Assembly (NCBI GenBank): GCA_004020545.1
Contig: SAQE01000028.1
Span: forward strand, 1 to 64,000
DNA length: 64,000 nt
Reading direction: 5' to 3'
DNA from: Mesorhizobium sp.
GTDB lineage: Bacteria; Pseudomonadota; Alphaproteobacteria; Rhizobiales; Rhizobiaceae
The notes below the pieces were generated by a model, which saw nothing but the letters and a program-made list of their open reading frames with translations, ran no database searches and was not told the DNA's origin. The translations under genes were made by a program, and so were the position numbers. The stretch's first letter is position 1. Each line of letters begins with the position of its first letter. Of this stretch, positions 8,901 through 16,953 are shown piece after piece.

Positions 8901-9293
8901 TGCCGTCAATTCCTTGAACAGTTCGTTCTGCAGTGCTTGCATCACTTCGGGGTCGAGCTGCTCGCTGAGTGTCGTGAAGCCGCAAAGGTCGGCGAACAGG
9001 ACCGTTACCGTCCGGCGATCGGCGTCTGAGGCGGGAGGCAGCCCTTCGCCTTCGATGTTCGCGAGCAGCGACGGAGTTCGCGAAGGCGGCACAACGGTCC
9101 GGCTTGGTGCCGGAGCAGGCCTTTCGACGGCTTTCGCGGGCGCACCGACGCTTGTCCCGCATTTCGGACAGAACTCGAAATCCGGTGCGCAGAGGTAGCC
9201 GCAATTGGCGCATGGCACGGGCTGGCGCCTTCCGCACTTCGGACAGAAAGCGAAACCGGCCTCAACCTCGAAACCGCAGCCCGAGCAGTCCAT
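5997..9293 (-). CDS. Zinc-ribbon, class III nucleotide cyclase, AAA/STAND ATPase and TPR fusion
   Basis: The protein is 1098 residues long. Residues 1-45 hold two Cys4 zinc ribbons (CSGCGFE, FCPKCG, CANCGY, FCPKCG). Residues 90-270 are a class III cyclase domain with both metal Asp (FADLCGFT, FIGDALLA), the purine-selecting Lys in VDKFIGD and Asp in VTGDTVN, and the transition-state Asn and Arg in VNTAQRLQ, so it should be active. Residues 285-560 are an ATPase with Walker A GEAGIGKSR and Walker B LLIVVEDLHW. From about 680 to the end are tetratricopeptide-like repeats. This matches the cyclase-ATPase-TPR regulators related to MalT-type STAND proteins. The ATG at 9293 is preferred over a GTG at 9308 because GAGG precedes it. 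The likely product is cAMP; the signal sensed by the TPR part is unknown. Confidence 0.88.
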   Translation of the reverse strand: MDCSGCGFEVEAGFAFCPKCGRRQPVPCANCGYLCAPDFEFCPKCGTSVGAPAKAVERPAPAPSRTVVPPSRTPSLLANIEGEGLPPASDADRRTVTVLFADLCGFTTLSEQLDPEVMQALQNELFKELTAAVRNFGGFVDKFIGDALLALFGAPVAHEDDPERALRAALDMMARTTRLGERAPNSGSPLLLHIGINTGPVVTGGLGIGTAKSYSVTGDTVNTAQRLQSLAAPGEVLVGELTHRLTRYAFSYESLGDVVLRGKAGSVLVHRLEAPLAAPRAARGLEALGLSAPIIGRDAELNRMLACLDQACGGSAQLVRLVGEAGIGKSRLVKEFVARVGDEDRFRNVAVRQATCSPLGEQSYGALGAVVRSAAGMMQNDSGDEMRGKLAGLLADLGLQGEEAKRLMPLLYHVLGLGDPDATLQHVEPEQLRRQILYAVRTIVERRLALSPLLIVVEDLHWADAVSLEALHFVMDRLERTRLMLLVTHRPAPHNDQLDSSRVSHTALRLSPLNRDDGRSLLAALFGESWVNSAGGLVDQILERAGGNPLFVEEIVRGLIDRGVLMREGQRWRTVAGEVATGIPATIQAMLLARVDRLPQEVRRLAQEAAVIGPRFDATLLKAVTADPGRLEAGCELLCDAEIIEEVAGSGSVSSQSYRFTQTLLQDVIYQNLLLQRRTDIHGRVGAALEQLCGDKPERLEDLTVLGHHFAQSAEREKGAHYLQAAGDRARMIYANDDALRFYERALTALGATGQTPLKLAIAERIADLSGPLGRREIAHHHYETVLQAYRESADRVASARVLRKIGRLLWDVGKRDSAESRYAEAAALLDGADAPVEQAHLWQERGRQAFRSGDNALAAKWADAALDCVRSLTTEHVSEVGRDATLVTAEALNTKAVALARLGRSHEAVRQVERSIELAEAAGLLGTACRGYTNLGVLYTTIDPAKAMEVCRRGLEVARHIGDLGFQARLLANLAVACCTFTDRCPTEGVPAAEKAIEIDRALDQREHLPVPLIVLGQIHQCNGRPELAVGLFHEALDVARESGEPQLLFPCYDGLATLNLDRDNLAEAERYFSLAQGVCAQHGLDPEALVVLPFLD

Positions 9294-9418
9294 CGCACAA
9301 GACCTCACTAGGGCCGTGACGGCGTGATCCCGCTACGCACTTCACGGCCGGGTATTCGCACAAAGATGAACCTATAGCCGTCGACCAGCAAGCGGCAGCG
9401 CAAATGGGCATCGGGCGA

Positions 9419-10831
9419 TCAGCGTGGGTCTGGTGGCAGAACGCTGCCGATTCTGGACGGGCTCGCCCGGCCGATCTTGCGCCATCGGGAGTCTTCGCGG
9501 ACCAGTTTCAGGTCGTCGGTCGTCTCGGCAAGTGTCCGCAAACGATATTGCCGGAGCAGTTCCGGGAAGAGCGCCCCTTCCGGCAGGCCGGCAAGCTGCT
9601 CGCGGACCGATATCTTTTCATCGATGACCCGCATGCCCCAGGCATTTTCGCGAACCTGCAGCTCCGCAGCCAGATCGCGCTCTTCCGGCGCGTTTTCGTC
9701 TAGCGCAGCCAGCAGGATCGAGTGGAAAAGCGCTACGTAGCCAATCTGTCTCAGGCCACCCACAACCCGCACGCGCGGCAATATGGCAAGGACGAGGAAC
9801 ATCAGGAACAAGTTCGGCAGCAGCACGCCGTCCAGCAGCGCCTGCCTGAGATGCGGCCGCTCGAACGGGATGGAAAGACCATGTGGCCTGTCAGGCTCGA
9901 TCAGGTGCCCGTCCTCGAGGACGAGCTTGCGCACGCGTTCCTCGCGGATGCCCCAGAAATAGTCCGTGGCATTGGGCAGGAATCTGCCAAATGGGCCCGA
10001 TGCGGCCTCCTGCAAGGCACGTTCGAGACGCTGGCGCCTTGCGGGCTCAATGAGCAGCCTGGAGAGAAGGCTGCCGTCATATTCCAGATGCCGCGCCGTG
10101 GCAGCTGCGGCGAGCCGATCATCGATGAAAACCGGCAGGGCCATGCCGGAACGATCCCAATCGGCGACCAGATCCTCGTTGAGGGCTGTCAGCGCATCGG
10201 CGGCGGTTCCAAACACCTTGTCCTGGCTGGCAAGCAGTGTGCCAAGCCAGCGGCTGGCATCCTTTTCATCGCCCACAGCTTCGAGCGCGCGCTTGTTGAG
10301 GGAGACAGGACCGGCCACGCAGGCGCTTTTGCGGCACAGTTTGTGGCGTCCCATGCCAAACAGGTTGACCTTGCCGTCGCCGACATCGAGCCATCCTGGC
10401 CCCTCCCGGCCGATTGTCTCCATGGTCATCGTCGTTCCCATGAAGTTGACGAAGGCCGACAGCCCGTTTTCGACCGCGCCGAGCCAGGCAAGCAGGAGGG
10501 CATCGAAGGTGATCCGGTCCATCAGAAGCAGGCAGTGCAGGCCGGACTGAATCACCGGGCTCTGCTCGAACTCTTCGAGGGCCTTGCCGATCTCCTCAGG
10601 TTGCATAATCACGCCGAGGCGCTGACGCAGGACGTCTCGCAGGATCGAGCGGGCAGCGATTGCCGGGCCCGATGCAGGCCTTGCCACCGGCCGCCACAGA
10701 TGGCGGGCGTAATCAGAAACCGGTGCATTCCAGTTCTGCTCGATGTCGCGCACGACTTCCGGGCAGAGCAGCGACAGCACGGCCAGAATTTCCACTGGAG
10801 GCGTAGGGGTTGGGTCAACTACGGCGGTCAT
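9419..10831 (-). CDS. Hypothetical protein, 470 residues
   Basis: I do not recognise this protein family. The frame is long, shows the same codon style as its neighbours, starts with ATG and ends 125 bases before the cyclase-ATPase gene on the same strand. The sequence is mostly soluble and helical, with one strongly hydrophobic stretch around residues 350-372 (LLPNLFLMFLVLAILPRVRV). It contains scattered charged blocks such as WGIREERVRKLVLEDG. There is no signal peptide, Cys motif or nucleotide-binding loop that I can see. Position suggests a link with the downstream cyclase, but that is only an inference. Confidence 0.6.
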   Translation of the reverse strand: MTAVVDPTPTPPVEILAVLSLLCPEVVRDIEQNWNAPVSDYARHLWRPVARPASGPAIAARSILRDVLRQRLGVIMQPEEIGKALEEFEQSPVIQSGLHCLLLMDRITFDALLLAWLGAVENGLSAFVNFMGTTMTMETIGREGPGWLDVGDGKVNLFGMGRHKLCRKSACVAGPVSLNKRALEAVGDEKDASRWLGTLLASQDKVFGTAADALTALNEDLVADWDRSGMALPVFIDDRLAAAATARHLEYDGSLLSRLLIEPARRQRLERALQEAASGPFGRFLPNATDYFWGIREERVRKLVLEDGHLIEPDRPHGLSIPFERPHLRQALLDGVLLPNLFLMFLVLAILPRVRVVGGLRQIGYVALFHSILLAALDENAPEERDLAAELQVRENAWGMRVIDEKISVREQLAGLPEGALFPELLRQYRLRTLAETTDDLKLVREDSRWRKIGRASPSRIGSVLPPDPR

Positions 10832-11025
10832 TGGTCCCGTTTAGCGGCTTGCGGTGCAAACGCCAGGGAGACCAGACTTGCTGGATGGCGCAAACAAAGA
10901 TCGTGAAGCTCGATCAAAATGGTGAAATTGACCGTATCCTACAGAGTTCTCCATGGTGATCACCTGTTCGCTGACTCGGCATGAATTGTCAGATTGGCCA
11001 AACAGTTTAGGCCAAACAACGGATC

Positions 11026-11550
11026 TCAGAACCGCAGCCGGGCCATGCTCAGGAGGTCATGGTACTGCCCGTCGGTAAAACCGGCCTTCACATGCCGACC
11101 TTCGACCTCGAAGCCGTGGCTTGTGTAGAGACGGATGGCCGGTTCGTTGTCGGCATAGACGGTCAATTCGACTCGCTTCAGAGCGCGCCAGTTGTCGGCC
11201 ACGTCAAGCAGCGCCTCAAGTATGGCAGAACCGATGCCCTTGCCGACAAAGGCATCGTGAAGGCCGATATTGATCTCGCCGATATGCGAACGGCGCGGCG
11301 AACCCTGCACGACCAAGCTGCCGTGGCCGACGACCTTGCCCTCCAACTCCGCAACGATCCAGGTGGTTTCCTGGCCGGACTTGGCGATGCGCCGTTCCAC
11401 CTGCTCCACCATCTCGAAAGGCATCCTGAGCGTGCCCCAGCGGAAGCCCGGCATGTTGAAGATGGCGCAAAGCGCCTCCGCATCGCTTAGCCGAACGGGT
11501 CGGAGCTGCGGCTGGATTTTTTCGGAGGATGGCGAGGTTGTGCTGGTCAT
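11026..11550 (-). CDS. GNAT-family N-acetyltransferase
   Basis: This 174-residue protein has the GNAT fold. It starts with LRPVRLSDAEALCAIF, has the acetyl-CoA-binding region VGKGIGSAILEALLDVA (a variant of Q/RxxGxG/A) and ends with the typical ELTVYADNEPAIRLYTSHGF block. It resembles acetyltransferases acting on small amines, antibiotics or protein N-termini, and the substrate cannot be told. The ATG at 11550 gives the normal length; an upstream ATG at 11589 would add 13 residues without similarity. The gene is followed on the same strand, upstream in coordinates, by a membrane protein gene 74 bases away, so the two could share a transcript. Confidence 0.8.
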   Translation of the reverse strand: MTSTTSPSSEKIQPQLRPVRLSDAEALCAIFNMPGFRWGTLRMPFEMVEQVERRIAKSGQETTWIVAELEGKVVGHGSLVVQGSPRRSHIGEINIGLHDAFVGKGIGSAILEALLDVADNWRALKRVELTVYADNEPAIRLYTSHGFEVEGRHVKAGFTDGQYHDLLSMARLRF

Positions 11551-11624
11551 GGCGTTCCCGGCGAAGGCAATCAGCCCGGCACGATGCACCCTACGTCACC
11601 TGAAAATCCAGCGGTCTCTGCAAC

Positions 11625-12449
11625 CTATGATGCCGATTGCGAGCTAAAATACCGGGAGGCGGCGTAGAATTTGAAGACGCCGCTGAGGCCGATCCAGCCG
11701 AAAAGGGCGAGCCAGCACAACGTCCCGGTCGCCCTCCAGTCGATCCGGTGCATCGCAGCGTCGGTGATGACGAGGCCAAGGATGGCAAGCAGGCCAACCA
11801 GAAACTGCGCCAGGCCGAGCACCAGCAGCTCCTCGCGCGGCGCGCTTCTCAGGACGAGATATATCCCGCCCGCACCGGCGAGGAAGATGGCGCTGTAGAC
11901 CTGAGCGTGGAAGGCATCGACCGGCCATGGCCAGAAGCTGCTGAATGTCAGGGGGAACAGCAGCAGGCCGAGGCCATAGATCCCAAGGATCGTCGATTCC
12001 ACCGGCATGTAGCCGCGCCATGCGGGCTTTAAGGTCACGCCTTTTGCAGAAGGACGATCCCCGGCCCGCCACAGGAAGAGCCCGGATACCGCGACCGAGG
12101 CAAGATAGACCAAAAACCAGAGCCAGGGCGCTTTGCGCGCGAAGTTGAAATAGCCGAGATTGATGAACGAAGCCGCCGACACGATGACGGTGAAGATGAA
12201 GGCCATGACGAGCACGAGCCTGCCGGGCGACCAGCGATTCCAGAACAGCAAAGCCGCCATCACGACCATTTCGGCGGTGTAGAAGCCACCGAGGAAGCGG
12301 GCGTTGAACGGAGTGACGGCCCAGGGCCAGCGCGGCTTGACCAGCACAGGCGCGAAAAACAGGCCCGCGCCTATGATCAGGACGATGATGACCACCACAG
12401 AGAAAAGGCGCAGGGCCGCGGGAAATGGCGGGTTGTCGGATGTCGGCAT
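11625..12449 (-). CDS. Integral membrane protein with about eight transmembrane segments
   Basis: The product of about 274 residues is almost entirely hydrophobic. I count eight likely membrane helices, the first being FSVVVIIVLIIGAGLFFAPV near residue 14 and the last CWLALFGWIGLSGVFKFY near the C-terminus. No transporter or enzyme signature is visible, so its role is unknown. The ATG at 12449 (MPTSDNPP) gives a short cytoplasmic tail; in-frame ATGs at 12488 and 12542 are possible. It is divergent from the DUF5939 cyclase at 12653 with about 200 bases between them, so the two may share a control region. Confidence 0.65.
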   Translation of the reverse strand: MPTSDNPPFPAALRLFSVVVIIVLIIGAGLFFAPVLVKPRWPWAVTPFNARFLGGFYTAEMVVMAALLFWNRWSPGRLVLVMAFIFTVIVSAASFINLGYFNFARKAPWLWFLVYLASVAVSGLFLWRAGDRPSAKGVTLKPAWRGYMPVESTILGIYGLGLLLFPLTFSSFWPWPVDAFHAQVYSAIFLAGAGGIYLVLRSAPREELLVLGLAQFLVGLLAILGLVITDAAMHRIDWRATGTLCWLALFGWIGLSGVFKFYAASRYFSSQSAS

Positions 12450-12652
12450 GGGAGGGAGCCCCAAAGATGAATGCCCATGGACCATCATAATGCCGCTTGC
12501 GGCCGGTGAAAATCGGCCGAGTGGAAATTGGACTGTCACCAAGCCTATCTATTCGAATGGCCGCGCGGTCCGTTTCGAAGTAAAATGAAGTAGTCGGACC
12601 AAAGAGCGGTCCGGCTAACACGCCTCGGGGCGCATTTTCCGGAGCCTGCACG

Positions 12653-14068
12653 ATGAACGAAGCTCAGGATCTGTTCTCGCTTCTGCGGCAATCGACCGAT
12701 GTCGATCCACAGGCAATCGACGCGATCAAGCGAGCCATCGCGGAAGGCAAGGACCGCGAACTTTGCCGCATCAATGCGCTAGCATTCGCCAGCAAGCATG
12801 GCCTCGGCGAGGAACGCGCCATAGGCGCCTTTCTCCATGCGGCGCGGGTGGGCATCTTCGACATTTCCTGGAATGTTCTATGCCCCGGCTGTGGCGGCGT
12901 GCTCGACACCAACGCCACGCTGAAAACCCTGCAGAAGGACGAATACACCTGCTCGCTGTGCGCCGAGGGTTATTCGCCGACCCTCGACGAGATGGTCGAG
13001 GTGACATTCACCGTCAGTCCTCGCGTGCGCAAGATTGCCGCCCACAATCCACACGAACTGCCGTTGGTGGAATATTTCCGCCAGATCTACTGGGCGTCCG
13101 GCGTCGATCTGCCGGAAGAGGATTTCGCCAAGACGATGGAAGCGTTCTCGCTGGAGGATATCGAGCTTGCGCCCGGTGAAAGGGCTGTTCTACCCGTGCA
13201 GCTTCCGTCCGAATTCATCATCGTCTTCGAGCCGGTCACCCATTCAGTGCAGTTCATCGACGTCAAGGGCGAACCGACAAGGGAGCGCCGTAGCCTCTCC
13301 TTGGTCTTCGACCGCGAGCATATCCAGAGCCAGACGCTGGAGATGCAACCCGGCCCGTTGCGCATTTCGCTGGAAAACAGGACCGACACCCGCGTGCTGC
13401 CGACGGTCTTCATCGCCGGAAAGGAATTGCATGATCTCCTGGGCAAACGCCGGCCCTTCCTGACCGCCAAGCGCCTGCTCACCAACCAGACGTTCCGCGA
13501 TCTCTATCGCACGGATACGCTCGACATCAACCAGCGCCTGAAGATCACCAGCCTGACCTTCCTGTTCACCGACCTGCGCGGATCGACCGAGCTTTACGAG
13601 CGGGTGGGCGACCTTTCAGCCTTCGATCTCGTGCGCGAGCATTTCCAGGTTCTGCACGAGATCGTCGCGGCGGAGGCAGGCGCGGTGGTGAAGACGATCG
13701 GTGATGCTGTGATGGCGACCTTCGCGACGCCTGATCGTGCGATTGCCGCGGCCCTCAGGATGCGCGATGCCATGCGTGCGCTCAATGAGAAGAGCGGGCG
13801 CGAGGATCTGCTGCTCAAGATCGGAGTCCATGCCGGCCCTTGCATCGCCGTGTCTATGAACGAGCGACAGGACTATTTCGGCCAGACGGTCAACATTGCT
13901 TCGCGGGTCCAGAACCTAGCCAACGCACAGGCGATCTTCGCCACTCGTGCGGTGGTCGACGACAATCTCACCGCCGATCTGTTGCACAGGAACGCGCTGA
14001 CGCCGGTGCCCCACGAGGTCTCGCTGCGCGGCATCGAGCGGGAGATAGCGGTCTATACGATCCCCTGA
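12653..14068 (+). CDS. Class III adenylate cyclase with N-terminal DUF5939 domain
   Basis: This 471-residue soluble protein has an N-terminal DUF5939 region with a Cys4 zinc-ribbon pattern (CPGCG near residue 81, CSLC near 102). The C-terminal cyclase domain covers about residues 298-470. The two metal Asp lie in FLFTDLRGST and KTIGDAVMA, the base-contacting Asp precedes the TVN block in QDYFGQTVN, and Asn and Arg are in TVNIASRVQ, so activity is expected. GGAG stands eight bases before the ATG. It is convergent with a small methyltransferase gene 14 bases away. A decayed relative lies at 1567-1896. The domain pairing suggests regulation through the zinc-binding N-terminal part, but the signal is unknown. 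Confidence 0.88.
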   Translation: MNEAQDLFSLLRQSTDVDPQAIDAIKRAIAEGKDRELCRINALAFASKHGLGEERAIGAFLHAARVGIFDISWNVLCPGCGGVLDTNATLKTLQKDEYTCSLCAEGYSPTLDEMVEVTFTVSPRVRKIAAHNPHELPLVEYFRQIYWASGVDLPEEDFAKTMEAFSLEDIELAPGERAVLPVQLPSEFIIVFEPVTHSVQFIDVKGEPTRERRSLSLVFDREHIQSQTLEMQPGPLRISLENRTDTRVLPTVFIAGKELHDLLGKRRPFLTAKRLLTNQTFRDLYRTDTLDINQRLKITSLTFLFTDLRGSTELYERVGDLSAFDLVREHFQVLHEIVAAEAGAVVKTIGDAVMATFATPDRAIAAALRMRDAMRALNEKSGREDLLLKIGVHAGPCIAVSMNERQDYFGQTVNIASRVQNLANAQAIFATRAVVDDNLTADLLHRNALTPVPHEVSLRGIEREIAVYTIP

Positions 14069-14082
14069 AGACTTCTCGCCCC

Positions 14083-14562
14083 TCACACGCGCCTGCAGAT
14101 AAAATAACGATCGGTGGGCACCGAGGGCGGCGGCGGGAGGCGTTGCAACTGCGGGTGATCGAGCGGCGTGCCGCTGACCGCGATGCCGCCGACGCGAAGC
14201 AGGCGCACGGTCAGATCGGGAAGCCAGGTAGAGGTCACTGCATCGAGATCTTCATAGCCGGTGCCGATATCGGCGTGAACAAGAGCGGCGTCGATGCCAA
14301 AGAACCTGCTCGCCGTCTCGCGTATTTCGCCGAGCACGAGGTTTTCAGCTTCGGGAATTGAGCTGGCGTGTGCGGCAAGCGCGCGGTCGAACGCTACGAT
14401 CCGGCGTCCGGGCAGGCGCTCGCGCAGATGGTGGAACGTCCGGCCATTGCCGAGGCCGAGCTCGATCACCGGCCCCTCCATCTTCGCCACCTCGGCGCAG
14501 ACCTGATCGAGGATATCGCGCTGTGCCGTCATCCTGCGGATGAAACTATCGAGGCGACTCAT
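14083..14562 (-). CDS. Class I SAM-dependent methyltransferase-like protein
   Basis: This short protein (159 residues) carries a Rossmann-type SAM-binding motif, VIELGLGNGRTFHHL, near residue 32, followed by IVAFDRAL as the acidic strand-two end. It ends with a family-like SGTPLDHPQL and a Pro-rich turn. The substrate is not evident; it may be a small-molecule or an inactive family member. The start at 14562 is the only ATG that keeps the helix before the SAM motif. The gene stands alone, convergent with the DUF5939 cyclase. Confidence 0.7.
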   Translation of the reverse strand: MSRLDSFIRRMTAQRDILDQVCAEVAKMEGPVIELGLGNGRTFHHLRERLPGRRIVAFDRALAAHASSIPEAENLVLGEIRETASRFFGIDAALVHADIGTGYEDLDAVTSTWLPDLTVRLLRVGGIAVSGTPLDHPQLQRLPPPPSVPTDRYFICRRV

Positions 14563-14774
14563 AAGCGATTGTATGTCCTGAACCAGTCGATGAAATCAGC
14601 AACGCCCGGCGACCGGAACGGTTCGCGGGTGAAACCCGAGGGCGACTTATTACACCCCGATCGAGCATCGCCGCATATAGAGGCCAACGATGAACACTGC
14701 AACAACCGAACGGGCTGCCCGACAAGGATCATACCGGGTGGAGTCGGCGCCCGGCGCGCGGCGGCATAGCGATG

Positions 14775-15956
14775 TCACTTGTAGGGGTCTGCGGCGTCCC
14801 GCAAGCCGTCGCCGAGGAAGTTGAACGCCAGGATGACGAGGATGACGGGGAGGATCGGCAAAAGCAGCCATGGATAGAACGCGATCACGCTGACGCTGCG
14901 CGCCTCGGTGAGCAGGATGCCCCAGCTGGTTATCGGCGCCCGCAGGCCGAGCCCGAGGAAGCTCAGCGCTGTCTCGCCCAGGATCATGCCGGGTATTGAG
15001 ATCGTCGCCGACGCGATCAGATGCGACATGAAGCCGGGAATGAGGTGCCGCCGGATGATGCGGCTGCTGTTGGCGCCCATCAATTGCGCGGCCAGAACGT
15101 AATCCTCCTCGCGCAGGGCCAGAAGCTTTGAACGCACGGCTCGCGCCAGTCCGGTCCAGTCGAGCAGCCCGAGGATGACGGTGATGCCGAAATAGATCAG
15201 GATCGGACTCCAGGTTATCGGCATGATCGCCGCCAAAGCCAGCCATAGCGGAATGCTGGGGATCGATTGCAGAACTTCGATTACCCGTTGAACGATCAGG
15301 TCGAAGATACCGCCGTGATAGCCGGCCAGTCCTCCGATGACTATGCCGAGAAGGAAGCTGAAACTGATGCCGACGAGGCCGATCGTCAGTGAAATGCGTG
15401 CCCCATAGATGATGCGCGAGAGCACATCGCGCCCCAGCCTGTCGGTGCCGGCCAGAAAGAGCTGGCCGTTTTCGGCAGGGCAGACAAAATGCCTGTCACC
15501 TTCGATCAGGCCCCAGAACCGGTAGCTGTCGCCCTTGCAGAAGAAACGGATCCGCTGAACATCATCCTGTTTGTCGATGTAGTTCCGTTTGAGCGTGTCC
15601 ATATCCAGCGTCATCCGGCGGCCATAGACGAACGGCCCGATGAACTGGCCGTTGTGGAACAGGTGCACCCGCTGCGGCGGCGCATAGATGTAGTCCATGT
15701 TGCGCGTGTGCAGATTGTAGGGCGCCAGGAACTCGCAGATCAGTATCCCGGAATATAGCACTGCCAGGAATATGCCGGATACAAGGGCAAGCCTGTGCCG
15801 CCGGAATTTCCACCACATCAGCCGCAACTGCGACGCCTGATAGACCTTCGACTGCTCCGGCGTCATCGCCTCGACCGACTGCAAGTCAAAGGGCGCGATG
15901 GAAACGTAGTGCTGCAAAGGGGCACCCGGAGCGGGCAGCGGCGATTGCGTGTTCAT
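14775..15956 (-). CDS. Peptide-type ABC transporter permease (OppC/DppC/YejE family)
   Basis: This 393-residue inner-membrane permease has the BPD_transp_1 core (EEDYVLAAQLMGANSSRIIRRH is the coupling EAA loop) and the N-terminal OppC_N segment. Between the first membrane helix and the core it has a long periplasmic insert of about 115 residues, as in YejE-like proteins. The gene is the last of a four-gene operon and overlaps the upstream permease by four bases (ATGA). It should form a heterodimeric channel with that permease for import of oligopeptides or another family 5 substrate. Confidence 0.88.
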   Translation of the reverse strand: MNTQSPLPAPGAPLQHYVSIAPFDLQSVEAMTPEQSKVYQASQLRLMWWKFRRHRLALVSGIFLAVLYSGILICEFLAPYNLHTRNMDYIYAPPQRVHLFHNGQFIGPFVYGRRMTLDMDTLKRNYIDKQDDVQRIRFFCKGDSYRFWGLIEGDRHFVCPAENGQLFLAGTDRLGRDVLSRIIYGARISLTIGLVGISFSFLLGIVIGGLAGYHGGIFDLIVQRVIEVLQSIPSIPLWLALAAIMPITWSPILIYFGITVILGLLDWTGLARAVRSKLLALREEDYVLAAQLMGANSSRIIRRHLIPGFMSHLIASATISIPGMILGETALSFLGLGLRAPITSWGILLTEARSVSVIAFYPWLLLPILPVILVILAFNFLGDGLRDAADPYK

Positions 15957-16951
15957 TTGGTGCTGCCGCCCTGCAAACGAATTCGCGGATCAAGCAGCGC
16001 CAGCGCCAGGTCGGAAATCAGGACGCCGATGACCGTCAGGAAGGCAAGGAACATCAGGAACGACCCCGCCAGATACATGTCCTGGCTTTGCAGCGCCTTG
16101 ATCAGCATCGGTCCGGTCGTTTCCAAAGACAGCACGATCGCCGTGATTTCGGCGCCGGAGATGATGGCCGGCAGGATAGAGCCGATGTCTGAAATGAAGA
16201 AATTGAGCGCCATGCGCAGCGGATATTTGACCAGCGTCTTGAAGGGATGAAGGCCTTTGGCGCGCGCAGTCACGACATATTGCTTGTGCAGCTCATCAAG
16301 CAGATTGGCGCGCAGTCGCCGGATCATGCTTGCCGTGCCCCCGGTGCCGATGATCAGGACCGGGATCCAGAGATGGGCGAGGATCGACTTCGCCTTGGCC
16401 CAGCTCATCGGCTCGCCGAGATACTGCTGGTCCATCAGATGGCCGATGGACGTGCCGAACCAGATGTTGGCGAAATACATCAGGATCAGCGCCAGCATGA
16501 AGTTCGGAATGGCAAGGCCGAGAAGGCCGAAGAAAGTCAGGCCGTAGTCGCCCCAGCTGTATTGATGCGTGGCGGAGTACATGCCGATCGGAAAGGCGAT
16601 GAGCCAGGTGAAGAGGATCGTGACGAAGGAAACCAGCACGGTCAGCCACATTCGGTCCCCGACGACCTGGCGAACCGGCAGTTCATATTCGAAGGAATAG
16701 CCGAAATCGCCGTGCAGCATCCCGCCGACCCAGTAGAAGTAGCGAATGATCGGCGGCTTGTCGAAACCATACTCCTTCCGCATCATCTCGATGCGATCGG
16801 AATCCACCGCTTCGCCCTGAGCTCGAAGCTCGGCAACATAGCTGTCGAAATAGTCGCCCGGGGGAAGTTCGATGATCGTGAAAACCAGCGCCGATATGAT
16901 CAGCAGCGTTGGAACCATCACAGCGATGCGCCAGACAATATATCGAAGCAC
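15953..16951 (-). CDS. Peptide-type ABC transporter permease (OppB/DppB family)
   Basis: The 332-residue protein starts with LRYIVWRIAVMVPTLLIIS, typical of DppB/OppB first helices. It has six predicted membrane segments and the EAA coupling loop (VVTARAKGLHPFKTLVKYPL). It lies two bases after the substrate-binding protein gene and overlaps the second permease by four bases, so translation is coupled. Together with its neighbours it forms an importer of the peptide/nickel class; the actual substrate cannot be told from the permease. Confidence 0.9.
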   Translation of the reverse strand: MLRYIVWRIAVMVPTLLIISALVFTIIELPPGDYFDSYVAELRAQGEAVDSDRIEMMRKEYGFDKPPIIRYFYWVGGMLHGDFGYSFEYELPVRQVVGDRMWLTVLVSFVTILFTWLIAFPIGMYSATHQYSWGDYGLTFFGLLGLAIPNFMLALILMYFANIWFGTSIGHLMDQQYLGEPMSWAKAKSILAHLWIPVLIIGTGGTASMIRRLRANLLDELHKQYVVTARAKGLHPFKTLVKYPLRMALNFFISDIGSILPAIISGAEITAIVLSLETTGPMLIKALQSQDMYLAGSFLMFLAFLTVIGVLISDLALALLDPRIRLQGGSTK

Positions 16952-16953
16952 GC

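Noticed and set aside
10996..11017. Direct repeat GGCCAAAC twice, six bases apart, near the GNAT gene stop
   Set aside because: It is too short to separate from chance, and no matching element was seen elsewhere in the window.
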